Shown here: piece after piece, positions 47,564 to 54,721 of the stretch
Layout of the letters: each line of letters starts with the position of its first letter
Position numbering within the stretch: position 1 is the first letter of the stretch
Origin: Saccharothrix deserti
GTDB lineage: Bacteria; Actinomycetota; Actinomycetes; Mycobacteriales; Pseudonocardiaceae
Direction of reading: 5' to 3'
DNA length: 64,000 nucleotides
Assembly: GCF_009769385.1 (NCBI RefSeq)
Contig: NZ_VKAB01000027.1
Span: 62,001-126,000 of the forward strand
Made by a program: the position numbers and the translations under genes
The notes under the pieces: model-generated
What the model was told of the DNA's origin: nothing
Database searches by the model: none
What the model saw: only the letters and a program-made list of their open reading frames with translations

Positions 47564-48337
47564 GTGCGGATGTTGTGGCCACCACGCGGTGACGAGATCA
47601 CCGACACAGAGCTGGAACGCCTCTACGACTACCCCGACGGACTGGACCGGCCGTGGGTGCAGGTGAACTTCGTGTCCAGCTTGGACGGTGCGGTGTCGGT
47701 GGCCGGCAAGTCCGGCGGCCTGGGCAACGAGGCCGACCGCAAGGTGTTCATGCTCGGCCGCGACCTGTGCGACGTGGTGCTGGTCGGCGCGGGCACGGCC
47801 CTGATCGAGGGCTACCACGGGGTCAAGGCGGGCGAGGTCCGCGCGTCGCGGCGGGCCCGGCTGGGGCTCGCGCCGGTGCCGCCGATCGCCGTGGTCACCG
47901 CGCGGTGCTCGATCCTGCCGACGTCCACGCTGCTGACCAGCACGTCCGTGCCGCCGATCATCCTCACCACGCACGTCGCGCCGGTCGAACGGCGCGACGC
48001 GCTCGCGGCGGCGGGCGCGGACGTGGTCGTCGCCGGTGACGAGACCGTGGACATGGGCTTGGCGTTGGCGGCGCTCGACGAGCGCGGGCTGCGCCGGGTC
48101 GACTGCGAGGGCGGGCCGACGGTGTTCGGCGCGCTGATCGAGGCGGACCTGGTGGACGTGCTGTGCGTGACGTTCGCCCCGCTGCTCGCCGGTGGTGACG
48201 CCGGGCGGATCTCGGCCGGGCCGCTGCCGCCGACACCGCGGTCGATGGAACTGGAGTCCGTGCTGCACCACGAAAGCGCGCTGCTGCTGCGTTATCGCAA
48301 GGCCGGGTTGCCGCAGGTCCGACCTGAAACCCGGTGA
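47564..48337 (+). CDS. RibD C-terminal-type pyrimidine reductase family protein
   Basis: A 257-residue protein of the dihydrofolate-reductase-like fold used in riboflavin synthesis. The segments VQVNFVSSLDGAVSVAGKSG, DVVLVGAGTALIEGYHG and VDCEGGPTVFGALIEADLVD match the RibD reductase family. It may reduce the pyrimidine intermediate of riboflavin, or be a related reductase; no other riboflavin gene is close. GTG 47564 is taken as the start; ATG 47570 and GTG 47558 are possible. The stop is duplicated in frame 15 bp later by a short tandem repeat. Confidence 0.82.
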   Translation: MRMLWPPRGDEITDTELERLYDYPDGLDRPWVQVNFVSSLDGAVSVAGKSGGLGNEADRKVFMLGRDLCDVVLVGAGTALIEGYHGVKAGEVRASRRARLGLAPVPPIAVVTARCSILPTSTLLTSTSVPPIILTTHVAPVERRDALAAAGADVVVAGDETVDMGLALAALDERGLRRVDCEGGPTVFGALIEADLVDVLCVTFAPLLAGGDAGRISAGPLPPTPRSMELESVLHHESALLLRYRKAGLPQVRPETR

Positions 48338-48355
48338 CGCCTGATCCGGTGACGC
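48331..48355 (+). repeat. 15-bp tandem duplication with two in-frame stops
   Basis: CCGGTGACGC-CTGAT is followed by CCGGTGACGC. Both copies have TGA in the frame of the reductase gene (48335-48337 and 48350-48352). Confidence 0.85.
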
Positions 48356-48429
48356 GCGCCACATCCACGTCCTGACCCGGATACGGTCCGCATCCGAACG
48401 TGCACGCGACGATTCGGAAAGGACTTCCC

Positions 48430-48876
48430 ATGGCGCAGACCACCGCCGTCAAGCCCGAGAACGTCCCCGCCCGCCTGGCCGACGACACCGCGCAGGGCAG
48501 GACCACGATCGCCTCGTCGGTCGTGCAGAAGGTCGCGGGCATCGCGGCGCGGGAGATCTCCGGCGTGCACGCCCTGGGCGGCGGCGTGTCGCGGGCGTTC
48601 GGCGCCCTGCGCGAGCGGATCCCCGGCGCGGGCACCGCGAACACCGCGGGCGTCGCCGTCGAGGTCGGCGAGAAGCAGGCCGCGATCGACCTGGACATCG
48701 TGGTCGAGTACGGCGCGGGCATCGTCGACCTGGCGCGCGCCGTGCGGCGCAACGTGATCACCGCCGTGGAGCGGATCACCGGGCTGGAGGTCATCGAGGT
48801 CAACATCGCGGTCAACGACATCCACCTGCCCGAGGATGACGAGGAGACCGAGTCGGCGCAGGCCCGGGTCGAGTGA
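48430..48876 (+). CDS. Asp23/Gls24 family envelope stress protein (first)
   Basis: A 148-residue protein of the Asp23/Gls24 family. Typical elements are TTIASSVVQKVAGIAAREISGVHALGGG, DLDIVVEYGAGIVDLARAVRRNVITAVERITGLEVIEVNI. These proteins form a network under the membrane tied to a membrane anchor and respond to alkaline or envelope stress. The C-terminus is acidic (EDDEETESAQ). ATG 48430 with GGAAAGGA upstream. The gene starts a compact run of six reading frames with overlaps of 1-4 bp, the Asp23 operon, ending with DUF6286. Confidence 0.88.
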   Translation: MAQTTAVKPENVPARLADDTAQGRTTIASSVVQKVAGIAAREISGVHALGGGVSRAFGALRERIPGAGTANTAGVAVEVGEKQAAIDLDIVVEYGAGIVDLARAVRRNVITAVERITGLEVIEVNIAVNDIHLPEDDEETESAQARVE

Positions 48877-49142
48877 TGCACGTCTCCGAGGACGTCGAGG
48901 CCGCCCTGCTCGCGCACCCGGCCGTGGCCCGGCTCGACGGCGTGTTCGCCTCCTACCTGCCGGGACGGCACGTGGTCGGGGTGCGGGTCGAGGAACGGGT
49001 GGAGGTCGCGGTGGTGCTGCGGCTGGGCCGCCCGATCACCGAGGTGGTGGCGGAACTGCGGGCGAAGGTGGCCCAGGTCGCCGGACCGGTGCCGGTGGAC
49101 GTCGTGGTGTCCGACCTCGTCGACCCCGAGGAGGAGAGCTGA
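48876..49142 (+). CDS. Small protein of the Asp23 operon
   Basis: An 88-residue protein starting MHVSEDVEAALLAHPAVARLDG. The pattern of helix, strand and VVVLRLGRPITEVVAELRAKVAQVAGPVPVDVVVSDL resembles a shortened Asp23-like fold, though I cannot assign it firmly. The ATG overlaps the preceding stop by one base (TGATG), and its own stop overlaps the next ATG in the same way, so it is translated in step with its neighbours. No membrane segment is seen. Likely a soluble partner of the Asp23 assembly. Confidence 0.65.
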   Translation: MHVSEDVEAALLAHPAVARLDGVFASYLPGRHVVGVRVEERVEVAVVLRLGRPITEVVAELRAKVAQVAGPVPVDVVVSDLVDPEEES

Positions 49143-49240
49143 TGAGCGCGACGCAGACCGGACTGCTCGCCGGCCTGGTCCTGGGCCTGGCCGCGACCAG
49201 CGGTTTCACCGCCTTCCTGGTGACCCTGGCGGTGGGGTGA
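49142..49240 (+). CDS. DUF2273-like small membrane protein, 5' part (frame 1)
   Basis: A 32-residue peptide, MSATQTGLLAGLVLGLAATS followed by GFTAFLVTLAVG, that is a single hydrophobic hairpin and stops at TGA 49238-49240. DUF2273 proteins are about 60 residues with a second half that reads like VIGLVAGRVLDGEIDLADLL. That half is here, but in the -1 frame, starting with a GTG at 49237. The gene may be split (4-bp GTGA overlap), may use -1 slippage on the GGGG run at 49234-49237, or may contain a sequencing error. As part of the Asp23 operon it would be a membrane member. Confidence 0.6.
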   Translation: MSATQTGLLAGLVLGLAATSGFTAFLVTLAVG

Positions 49241-49317
49241 TCGGGCTGGTCGCCGGCCGGGTGCTGGACGGCGAGATCGACCTCGCCGATCTGCTCGGCC
49301 GGGGCCGCGACAAGTGA
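49237..49317 (+). CDS. DUF2273-like small membrane protein, 3' part (frame -1)
   Basis: A 26-residue reading frame beginning VIGLVAGRVLDGEIDLADLL and ending GRGRDK, too short for normal gene calling. It starts at GTG 49237, which overlaps the TGA of the preceding frame by four bases (GTGA), and its TGA (49315-49317) overlaps the next gene's GTG in the same way. Joined to the preceding part it gives 58 residues, the normal length for DUF2273. I think the two parts are one function; see findings. Confidence 0.55.
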   Translation: MIGLVAGRVLDGEIDLADLLGRGRDK

Positions 49318-49607
49318 GGGGCACCCTGGAGATCCACCCGTCCGTCGTGCGGAAGGTGGTCGCGCACGCGGTCCGCCTGGTGCCGGGGACCCGGCCGGGC
49401 GCGTCGGTGAAGGTCGACGGGTCGGGCGGTGACGTGGCGGTCGCGGTGAAGGTGGCGCTGCGCTACCCGGCGCCGGTCCGCACGGCCGCCGCGGACGTGC
49501 GGCGCAGCGTCACCGAGGAGGTCGAGCGGATCACCGGGTACCGGGTCCGGTCGGTCGCCGTGACGGTGTCCGCGCTGCGCGCCGAGACCCGGCCGCGAGT
49601 GGAGTAG
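49314..49607 (+). CDS. Asp23/Gls24 family protein (second)
   Basis: A 97-residue protein, RGTLEIHPSVVRKVVAHAVR at the start and VTEEVERITGYRVRSVAVTV near the end, that matches the core Asp23/Gls24 fold without extensions. The GTG at 49314 overlaps the preceding TGA (GTGA). It is the second Asp23-like protein in the operon; paired long and short forms are usual in actinobacteria. It would work with the membrane-anchored DUF6286 protein directly downstream to hold the complex at the envelope. Confidence 0.85.
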   Translation: MRGTLEIHPSVVRKVVAHAVRLVPGTRPGASVKVDGSGGDVAVAVKVALRYPAPVRTAAADVRRSVTEEVERITGYRVRSVAVTVSALRAETRPRVE

Positions 49608-49610
49608 GCG

Positions 49611-50219
49611 ATGCGGGTTCTGCTGCGGGTGCTGTCGCCGTTCCTCGGGCTGGCGGTGGCCGGTGCCGGGGCGCTGGTGGTCGGCGCGGTCGGGTGGCAC
49701 TGGTCCGGCCGGCGGTGGCCGGTGCCGGAGTGGTCCTGGGTGGACCGCCCGGTGCTCGACCCGGTCGCGCTCGACTGGGCGCGCCGGCACCTGCTGCCCG
49801 TCCGGATCGGGCTGATCGTGCCGGGTCTGCTGGTCGTGTTCCTCGGGCTGCGGTGGGCGTGGCGCGCGGTGCGCCCGGAACGGCATCCCGACCTGCTCCT
49901 GGAGCACGACGTGGTGCTCACCGCCAAGGCGTTGGCGGCGGCGGTGAAGGCGGACGCCGAGCAGGTCTCCGGGGTGGGCGGGGCGAAGGTGTCCGTGGTC
50001 GGCACGCCCGCGTTGCGGCTGCGGTTGACGTTGCGGCAGGGCGCGGACGTCCGGCGGGTGTGGCGTGAACTGGACGAGCGGGTGCTGTCGCGGGCGCGGA
50101 CCGCGCTGGGTGTCGACGTGCTGCCCGCGGTGGTGCGGCTCGATCTTGCGAAGAGGGAGCGTCAACGCGTGCGCCGGGCCGGTTCACCCGGCAGGATGGC
50201 CGGGTGGCGCTCCCGTTGA
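49611..50219 (+). CDS. DUF6286-type membrane protein of the Asp23 operon (AmaP-like anchor)
   Basis: A 202-residue protein. Two membrane helices are visible, LLRVLSPFLGLAVAGAGALV (about 4-24) and VRIGLIVPGLLVVFLGLRWAW (about 64-84), followed by a soluble domain with strand-helix pattern (HPDLLLEHDVVLTAKALAAAVKADAEQVSGV) and a basic C-terminus. The architecture equals that of alkaline-shock membrane anchors that hold Asp23 at the membrane. ATG 49611, 3 bp after the preceding stop. The last 16 bases overlap the start of the DNA ligase gene, so the ligase is translated from the same message. Confidence 0.8.
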   Translation: MRVLLRVLSPFLGLAVAGAGALVVGAVGWHWSGRRWPVPEWSWVDRPVLDPVALDWARRHLLPVRIGLIVPGLLVVFLGLRWAWRAVRPERHPDLLLEHDVVLTAKALAAAVKADAEQVSGVGGAKVSVVGTPALRLRLTLRQGADVRRVWRELDERVLSRARTALGVDVLPAVVRLDLAKRERQRVRRAGSPGRMAGWRSR

Positions 50220-51277
50220 CCCCTCCCGTGCAGCCGATGCTGGCCAACTCGGTCGACCGCATCCCGACCGGCGTCGACCTGGTGTTCGAGCCGAAGTGGG
50301 ACGGCTACCGCTGCCTGGTGTTCCGCGACGGCGACGAGGTGTTCCTGCAGTCACGCAGCGGCAAGCCGCTCAACCGGTACTTCCCGGAGGCGGAGGCCGC
50401 GCTGCTGCGCACCCTGCCGCCGCGGATCGTGGTCGACGGCGAGCTGGTCGTGGCGAAGGACGACAAGCTGGACTTCGACGCCCTGTCCGAGCGCATCCAC
50501 CCGGCCGAGAGCCGCGTGAGGCTGCTGGCCGAGCAGACACCGGCGAGCTTCGTGGCGTTCGACGTGCTGGCGGTGGGCGACGACGTGCTGCTGGACGAGC
50601 CGTGCACGAGCCGGCGGTCGACGTTGGAAGGCCTGGTCACGCCCGGCGACGGCCTGTACCTCACGCCCGCGACCACCGACGCCGACCTGGCGCTGCAGTG
50701 GTTCGAGCTGTTCGAGGGCGCGGGCCTGGACGGCGTCATCGGCAAGCCCGCGGCCGGCGAGTACACGCCCGGCAAGCGCAGCATGATCAAGGTGAAGCAC
50801 GCCCGCACCGCCGACTGCGTGGTGGCCGGGCTGCGCTGGCACAAGGACACCGAGCCGGGCACGGCGGTCGGCTCGCTGCTGCTGGGCCTGCACGACGACG
50901 CCGGCGTCCTCCACCACGTGGGCGTGGTCGGCTCCTTCAAGGCGGACGAACGGCGTGCGCTGGCGCAGGAGTTCAAGGACCTGATCACGTCCGGCGACCA
51001 CCCGTGGCTGGTGGAGCCGGACGGCCGCCGCCTGCCCGGCGAGATCAACCGGTGGCGCGGCAAGCAGGCCGACTGGGTGCCGTTGCGGCCCGAACGCGTG
51101 CTGGAGATCGCGTACACGCAGACCGAGGGCGTCGCCCCGGCCCGGCTGCGCCACAACGGCCAGTTCCGCCGCTGGCGGCCGGACCGCGAGCCCGAGTCGT
51201 GCCGCTACGACCAGCTCGACCAGCCCGCGCGCTACGACGTGGAATCCGTGCTGCGAGGCGAAGTTCGCCCCGCGTGA
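50204..51277 (+). CDS. ligC: ATP-dependent DNA ligase, LigC type
   Basis: A 357-residue ATP-dependent ligase. The adenylated lysine is K31 in EPKWDGYRCLVF (motif I); motif III is VAFDVLAVGDDVL, motif IV is GVIGKPAAG and motif V is MIKVKHARTADCVV; the OB domain ends with EIAYTQTEG. LigC seals nicks and can serve in repair beside LigD. The GTG at 50204 overlaps the preceding gene by 16 bp, so the ligase is tied to the Asp23 operon for translation, which is an odd link. A LigD polymerase-type gene lies 9 kb to the right. Confidence 0.9.
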   Translation: MALPLTPPVQPMLANSVDRIPTGVDLVFEPKWDGYRCLVFRDGDEVFLQSRSGKPLNRYFPEAEAALLRTLPPRIVVDGELVVAKDDKLDFDALSERIHPAESRVRLLAEQTPASFVAFDVLAVGDDVLLDEPCTSRRSTLEGLVTPGDGLYLTPATTDADLALQWFELFEGAGLDGVIGKPAAGEYTPGKRSMIKVKHARTADCVVAGLRWHKDTEPGTAVGSLLLGLHDDAGVLHHVGVVGSFKADERRALAQEFKDLITSGDHPWLVEPDGRRLPGEINRWRGKQADWVPLRPERVLEIAYTQTEGVAPARLRHNGQFRRWRPDREPESCRYDQLDQPARYDVESVLRGEVRPA

Positions 51278-51304
51278 CGCCGCGAGTGAGTACCGTGACG
51301 GATT

Positions 51305-51784
51305 GTGGCTGACGTTGAGGCGCTCATCCAGGAACTCGACGACCGCATGCGGCTCGACTGCCGCCGGCTGTCGCAGTGGCGGGTCGTTCACCGGACGACC
51401 GGGCTGCTCTACACCGTGGTATTGATCTTCGTGCCCGCCGTGCTGGCGGTGGGTTTCACCTCGTCCGAGACGGTGCTGGGCAAGGTGCTGCTGCTCACGG
51501 CGGCGGTGGTGGGCGGCTTGAACGTGACGTTCAAGCCCTACCTGCACAGCCAGAGCCGGCGCGCGGCCGTGAACACCATGCGCCGGTTGAGGGACGAGTT
51601 CCGGGCCGAGGTGGTCGGGACGGGCGACGGTGACCTGCTGGCCGTCTACCGCAAGTACTCGACGACCTACGCGACGATCTTCGAGCAGCGCGGCGGGGAA
51701 CTGGTCGACGGGCGGCTGAGCGTCGAGGAACCCCCGCCGAAGTCCGCGGAACTCCCGGTGAAGGCCGGCGAGGTACCGACCTAA
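51305..51784 (+). CDS. Small two-helix membrane protein (DUF4231/SLATT-like)
   Basis: A 159-residue protein. A charged N-terminal helix (MADVEALIQELDDRMRLDCR) is followed by two membrane helices (LLYTVVLIFVPAVLAVGF and LGKVLLLTAAVVGGLNVTF) and a cytoplasmic part (MRRLRDEFRAEVVGTG..). This helix-TM-TM-helix layout recalls DUF4231 and SLATT proteins, the latter being predicted membrane effectors of nucleotide-signalled defence systems. No nucleotide cyclase or NucC-like partner lies next to it, so a defence role is unsupported. GTG 51305 begins 27 bp after the ligase gene. Confidence 0.6.
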   Translation: MADVEALIQELDDRMRLDCRRLSQWRVVHRTTGLLYTVVLIFVPAVLAVGFTSSETVLGKVLLLTAAVVGGLNVTFKPYLHSQSRRAAVNTMRRLRDEFRAEVVGTGDGDLLAVYRKYSTTYATIFEQRGGELVDGRLSVEEPPPKSAELPVKAGEVPT

Positions 51785-51790
51785 GGCCGC

Positions 51791-52696
51791 TCACACCTCG
51801 GGTCTCGCCGTCCGGGTCGCCCCGATCGACGCCAGGACCACGCAGAAGACCGCGGCCCACTGCGCCGGGTGCAGCGACTCGTGCAGCACGATCAACCCGG
51901 CCAGCGCCGCGACCCCCGGCTCCAGGCTCATCAGGATGCCGAACACGCGCGGCGGGATGCGGCGCAGCGCCTCCAGTTCCAGCGAGTACGGGATCACCGA
52001 CGACAGCAGCGCCACCGCCGCGCCCGCGATCAGCACCACCGGGTCGAGCAGCATCGAGCCCGCCTCGGCCACGCCGAACGGCAGCGCCACCGCCGCGCCG
52101 AACACCATCGCCAACGCCAGCCCCTTGCCGTCCGACGTGCGGCTGCCCAGCGCCGCCGTCAGCAGGATGTACCCGGCCCAGCACACGGCCGCGGCCAGCG
52201 CGAACAGCACGCCCGGCAGCGCCAGCCCACCGTCGGCCCTGGTCAGCAGCAGCACACCGGCCGCCGCGAGCAGCGCCCACAGCCCGTCCAGCCAGCGCCG
52301 CGACCCGAACACGGCCACCGCCAGCGGCCCCAGGAACTCGATGGTGACCGCCGCGCCCAGCGGGATGTGCTTGATCGACTGGTAGAAGGTCAGGTTCATG
52401 ACGCCGAGCACCAGCCCGTACCCCGCGATGACCAGGTACGTGCGCCGGTCCAGCCGCAGCGACGGCCGCCACACCACGAGCAGCACGACGGCGGCCAGCA
52501 CGAGCCGCAACGTCACCGTGCCCGCGGCACCCGCCAGGGTGAACAACTGCTTCGCCACCACCGCGCCGACCTGGACGCTGATCACGCCCAGCAGCACCAG
52601 CGCGGGCGGCGGGATCGCGCCGAACGCCTTGGCGGCCGGCGCGAACGGCCCCGAGCGGTGGTACCGGCGTTCGGGAATGCCTTCGACGTGCACCAT
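51791..52696 (-). CDS. EamA/DMT-family transporter, RhtA-like
   Basis: A 301-residue protein with ten hydrophobic helices in two EamA repeats. The segment FTLAGAAGTVTLRLVLAAVVLLVVW (repeat 1) and LEALRRIPPRVFGILMSLEPGVAALAGLIVLHE (repeat 2) are typical of the RhtA branch, which exports amino acids such as threonine or homoserine. The first 30 residues are hydrophilic. ATG 52696. It is convergent with the small membrane protein gene (6-bp gap) and divergent from the hydrolase-like lipoprotein. Substrate unknown. Confidence 0.85.
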   Translation of the reverse strand: MVHVEGIPERRYHRSGPFAPAAKAFGAIPPPALVLLGVISVQVGAVVAKQLFTLAGAAGTVTLRLVLAAVVLLVVWRPSLRLDRRTYLVIAGYGLVLGVMNLTFYQSIKHIPLGAAVTIEFLGPLAVAVFGSRRWLDGLWALLAAAGVLLLTRADGGLALPGVLFALAAAVCWAGYILLTAALGSRTSDGKGLALAMVFGAAVALPFGVAEAGSMLLDPVVLIAGAAVALLSSVIPYSLELEALRRIPPRVFGILMSLEPGVAALAGLIVLHESLHPAQWAAVFCVVLASIGATRTARPEV

Positions 52697-52813
52697 GACC
52701 ACCCGGCCATCCTCCCCCAGCCCGCTCACCGAAGTCTCACCTGGACTGTGTGAGGCTCTACACCAGCCCCTTCGGGCAGACCGAACGGTGTGTGGAGAGA
52801 GCGAGGGACCGCT

Positions 52814-54361
52814 GTGCCGCGTCGGCGTCACGCCACCTTGATCCTGGTGGCTCTGAGCGCGCTGGCCGCGTGCAGCGCGGGTCCGTCGACCCGTCCGGTG
52901 ATCGCCGTGCACGGTGACGGCGAGGAGCCGTCGACCGCCACCGTCCCGGCCGGTCCCCGCGAGGTGCCGCCGCTGGCGAACTACGAGTCGCCCGGCCTGT
53001 CCTGGTCGACGTGCACCGACTCCACCAGGGCACGGATGGGTGACACGGTTCCGGCCGGCGGCTGGGACTACGAGTGCGCGCGGCTGACCGTGCGGCTGGA
53101 CCTGCCGAGCCGTCCCGGCCGGGGCAGCCTGGGCATGTCGCTGCTGCGCGTCGGCACCGGCGGCAGCCCGCTGGTGGTGGTCGGCGAAGCGGGTGGCGAG
53201 CCGGGCACGCTGAAGGCGGCACGGCTGGCCGCGAGCCTCCCGCCGCAGGTGCTGAGCACGTTCACGCTGATCGGCGTCGACCGGCGGGGCACCGGCAAGT
53301 CGGACGGCGTGCAGTGCGTGCCGGACGCGGCGCGGGTGGGGATCGTGGAGGCCGATCCGGGCGAGGAGTCGCACGAGGAGTTGGCGGATGCCTACACGCT
53401 GGCCAGCCGGGAGTGCGTGCTCGACCTGGAGAACCGGCTGCCCGCGGTGGACTCGTGGCGTGCGGCGGCGGACCTCGAGCAGCTGCGCGAGGAGCTGGGC
53501 GTGCCGCACCTGAACGCCATCGGCATCGGTGACGGTTCGAAGGTGCTGACGGTGTACGCCAGCCGTTACCCGGACCGGATCGGGCGGATGGTGTTCGACG
53601 GCGCGCCGGACCCGACGCTGGACGTGCCGGGCGTGGCGGAGACGCGCGCGGTGGCGGCGGAGGAGACGTTCTCGGAGTTCCAGAAGGACTGCGTGATCCG
53701 GGGCTGCCCGCTGGGCGCGGCGGCGACGGACCGGTTCAAGGCGTTGCTGGGGTCGTTGCGGGACCGGCCGTTGCGCGGCGGTGACTTCGACCTGACGCCG
53801 GGCACGGCGACGGTGGCGGTGCTGGCGGGTCTGGCGGACCGGTCGCGGTGGCCTGCCCTGGCCGACGCCCTGGTGGCCGCGGAGGCCGGCGACGAGACCA
53901 AGCTGAGCGCGTTCGTCGAGCCGCTCCTGGTCGGTCGGGACGAGGACGACCCGCCGTGGCTGGACGCGGAGATCATCACCAGCTGCAACGACACCACGAC
54001 CCGGATCCCGCCCGAGCGGGTGGCCGGGATGGCCGCGGACTGGCGGACCAAGCACCCGCTGTTCGGCGCCTACTTCGCCCGCGAGCTGCTGGCCTGCGGT
54101 CCGTTCCCGGTGCCGCAGCCCGCGAAGGTGCCGAGGCTGGTCGGCGCGCCCCCGATCCTGGTCCTCACCACGGCCGCCGACCCGGTGACGCCGCAGGCGG
54201 GCAGTGAACGGGCGGCGCAGGCGTTGCCGGCCGGCATCGTGATCGGCTGGCAGGGCGCCGGGCACGGCGCGCTCGGGCAGTCGGCGTGCGCGACGGCGGC
54301 GTCCCAGGAGTTCCTGGTCAACGCGAAGGTGCCGACCAGCGGCACCGTCTGCCCGCCCTGA
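52814..54361 (+). CDS. Lipoprotein of the TAP-like alpha/beta-hydrolase family, nucleophile serine missing
   Basis: A 515-residue secreted lipoprotein with lipobox LAAC (Cys20). It matches the tripeptidyl-aminopeptidase-like family: GVDRRGTGKSD, then the nucleophile elbow, YPDRIGRMVFDGAPDP, and a C-terminal TAP domain with LTTAADPVTP (Asp) and GAGHGALG (His). The nucleophile elbow, normally G-x-S-x-G, reads G237-I-G239-D-G241, so the catalytic serine is replaced by glycine; S242 lies out of register. The protein is therefore probably inactive as a peptidase. GTG 52814. Several TGA codons follow in frame after the stop (within 20 bp). Confidence 0.85.
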   Translation: MPRRRHATLILVALSALAACSAGPSTRPVIAVHGDGEEPSTATVPAGPREVPPLANYESPGLSWSTCTDSTRARMGDTVPAGGWDYECARLTVRLDLPSRPGRGSLGMSLLRVGTGGSPLVVVGEAGGEPGTLKAARLAASLPPQVLSTFTLIGVDRRGTGKSDGVQCVPDAARVGIVEADPGEESHEELADAYTLASRECVLDLENRLPAVDSWRAAADLEQLREELGVPHLNAIGIGDGSKVLTVYASRYPDRIGRMVFDGAPDPTLDVPGVAETRAVAAEETFSEFQKDCVIRGCPLGAAATDRFKALLGSLRDRPLRGGDFDLTPGTATVAVLAGLADRSRWPALADALVAAEAGDETKLSAFVEPLLVGRDEDDPPWLDAEIITSCNDTTTRIPPERVAGMAADWRTKHPLFGAYFARELLACGPFPVPQPAKVPRLVGAPPILVLTTAADPVTPQAGSERAAQALPAGIVIGWQGAGHGALGQSACATAASQEFLVNAKVPTSGTVCPP

Positions 54362-54394
54362 GCCTGACCCTGCCCCTGACCCGCGAGCACACCG

Positions 54395-54427
54395 CGGCCC
54401 CGGCGCGCTGGGGCGCGGCCGGGGCCG
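54395..54427. terminator. GC-rich hairpin terminator
   Basis: CGGCCCCGG (54395-54403) pairs with CCGGGGCCG (54419-54427). It lies between the end of the hydrolase-like gene and the end of the opposing Cys-rich peptide gene and serves both. Confidence 0.65.
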
Positions 54428-54460
54428 GGAACTTCCCGTTCACGACATAACAGTCACGGC

Positions 54461-54562
54461 CTAACAGCTGGAGCAACACCCGCAGCCGGGGCCGGTGCAG
54501 CCGTTGCAGCAACCGCAGCCGTCGAGCTGGACCTGCTCCGCCGTCGTGCTCTCTACCACCAT
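54461..54562 (-). CDS. 33-residue Cys-rich peptide with two CxCCxxC motifs (RiPP precursor or metallothionein-like)
   Basis: Not in the usual gene range, but well supported. The ATG at 54562 has GGGGAG 7 nt upstream. The peptide starts MVVESTTAEQVQLDG and ends CGCCNGCTGPGCGCCSSC, then TAG. Eight cysteines sit at 16, 18, 19, 22, 27, 29, 30 and 33, so the C-terminal 18 residues are two CxCCxxC motifs separated by TGPG. The front half is acidic/polar without Cys, like a leader. Two readings are possible: a precursor of a modified peptide with leader and core, or a small metal-binding protein. No modification enzyme is next to it. A 160-bp promoter region with two pairs of direct repeats precedes it. 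Confidence 0.7.
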   Translation of the reverse strand: MVVESTTAEQVQLDGCGCCNGCTGPGCGCCSSC

Positions 54563-54598
54563 CGTTGACTCCCCTGGATCGAGCGGACCTCCTGGCGA

Positions 54599-54619
54599 CC
54601 GAAGGTAGGTCCGAAGGTA
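54599..54619 (-). promoter_or_regulatory. Direct repeat CCGAAGGTA x2 upstream of the Cys-rich peptide
   Basis: CCGAAGGTA occurs at 54599-54607 and 54611-54619, 12 bp apart, 37-57 bp upstream of the peptide start. It may be a regulator site. Confidence 0.45.
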
Positions 54620-54691
54620 TTTCGACCTCACCGTCCAGCCCTACCGCCGGCCAGGGGAAGTCCCCTCACCCGATCGCGGAACGCCAATCAT

Positions 54692-54709
54692 CAATACGTT
54701 GCAATACGT
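54692..54709 (-). promoter_or_regulatory. Direct repeat CAATACGT x2, one helical turn apart
   Basis: CAATACGT occurs at 54692-54699 and 54702-54709, exactly 10 bp apart, between the DUF6319 stop and the peptide promoter. The spacing suits a response-regulator-type dimer. Confidence 0.4.
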
Positions 54710-54721
54710 GTTCGCATTCCG

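Noticed and set aside
51305-51784. A SLATT-based defence system
   Set aside because: Only the two-helix membrane protein is present; no cyclase, NUDIX, nuclease or other partner is adjacent, so a defence system cannot be claimed.
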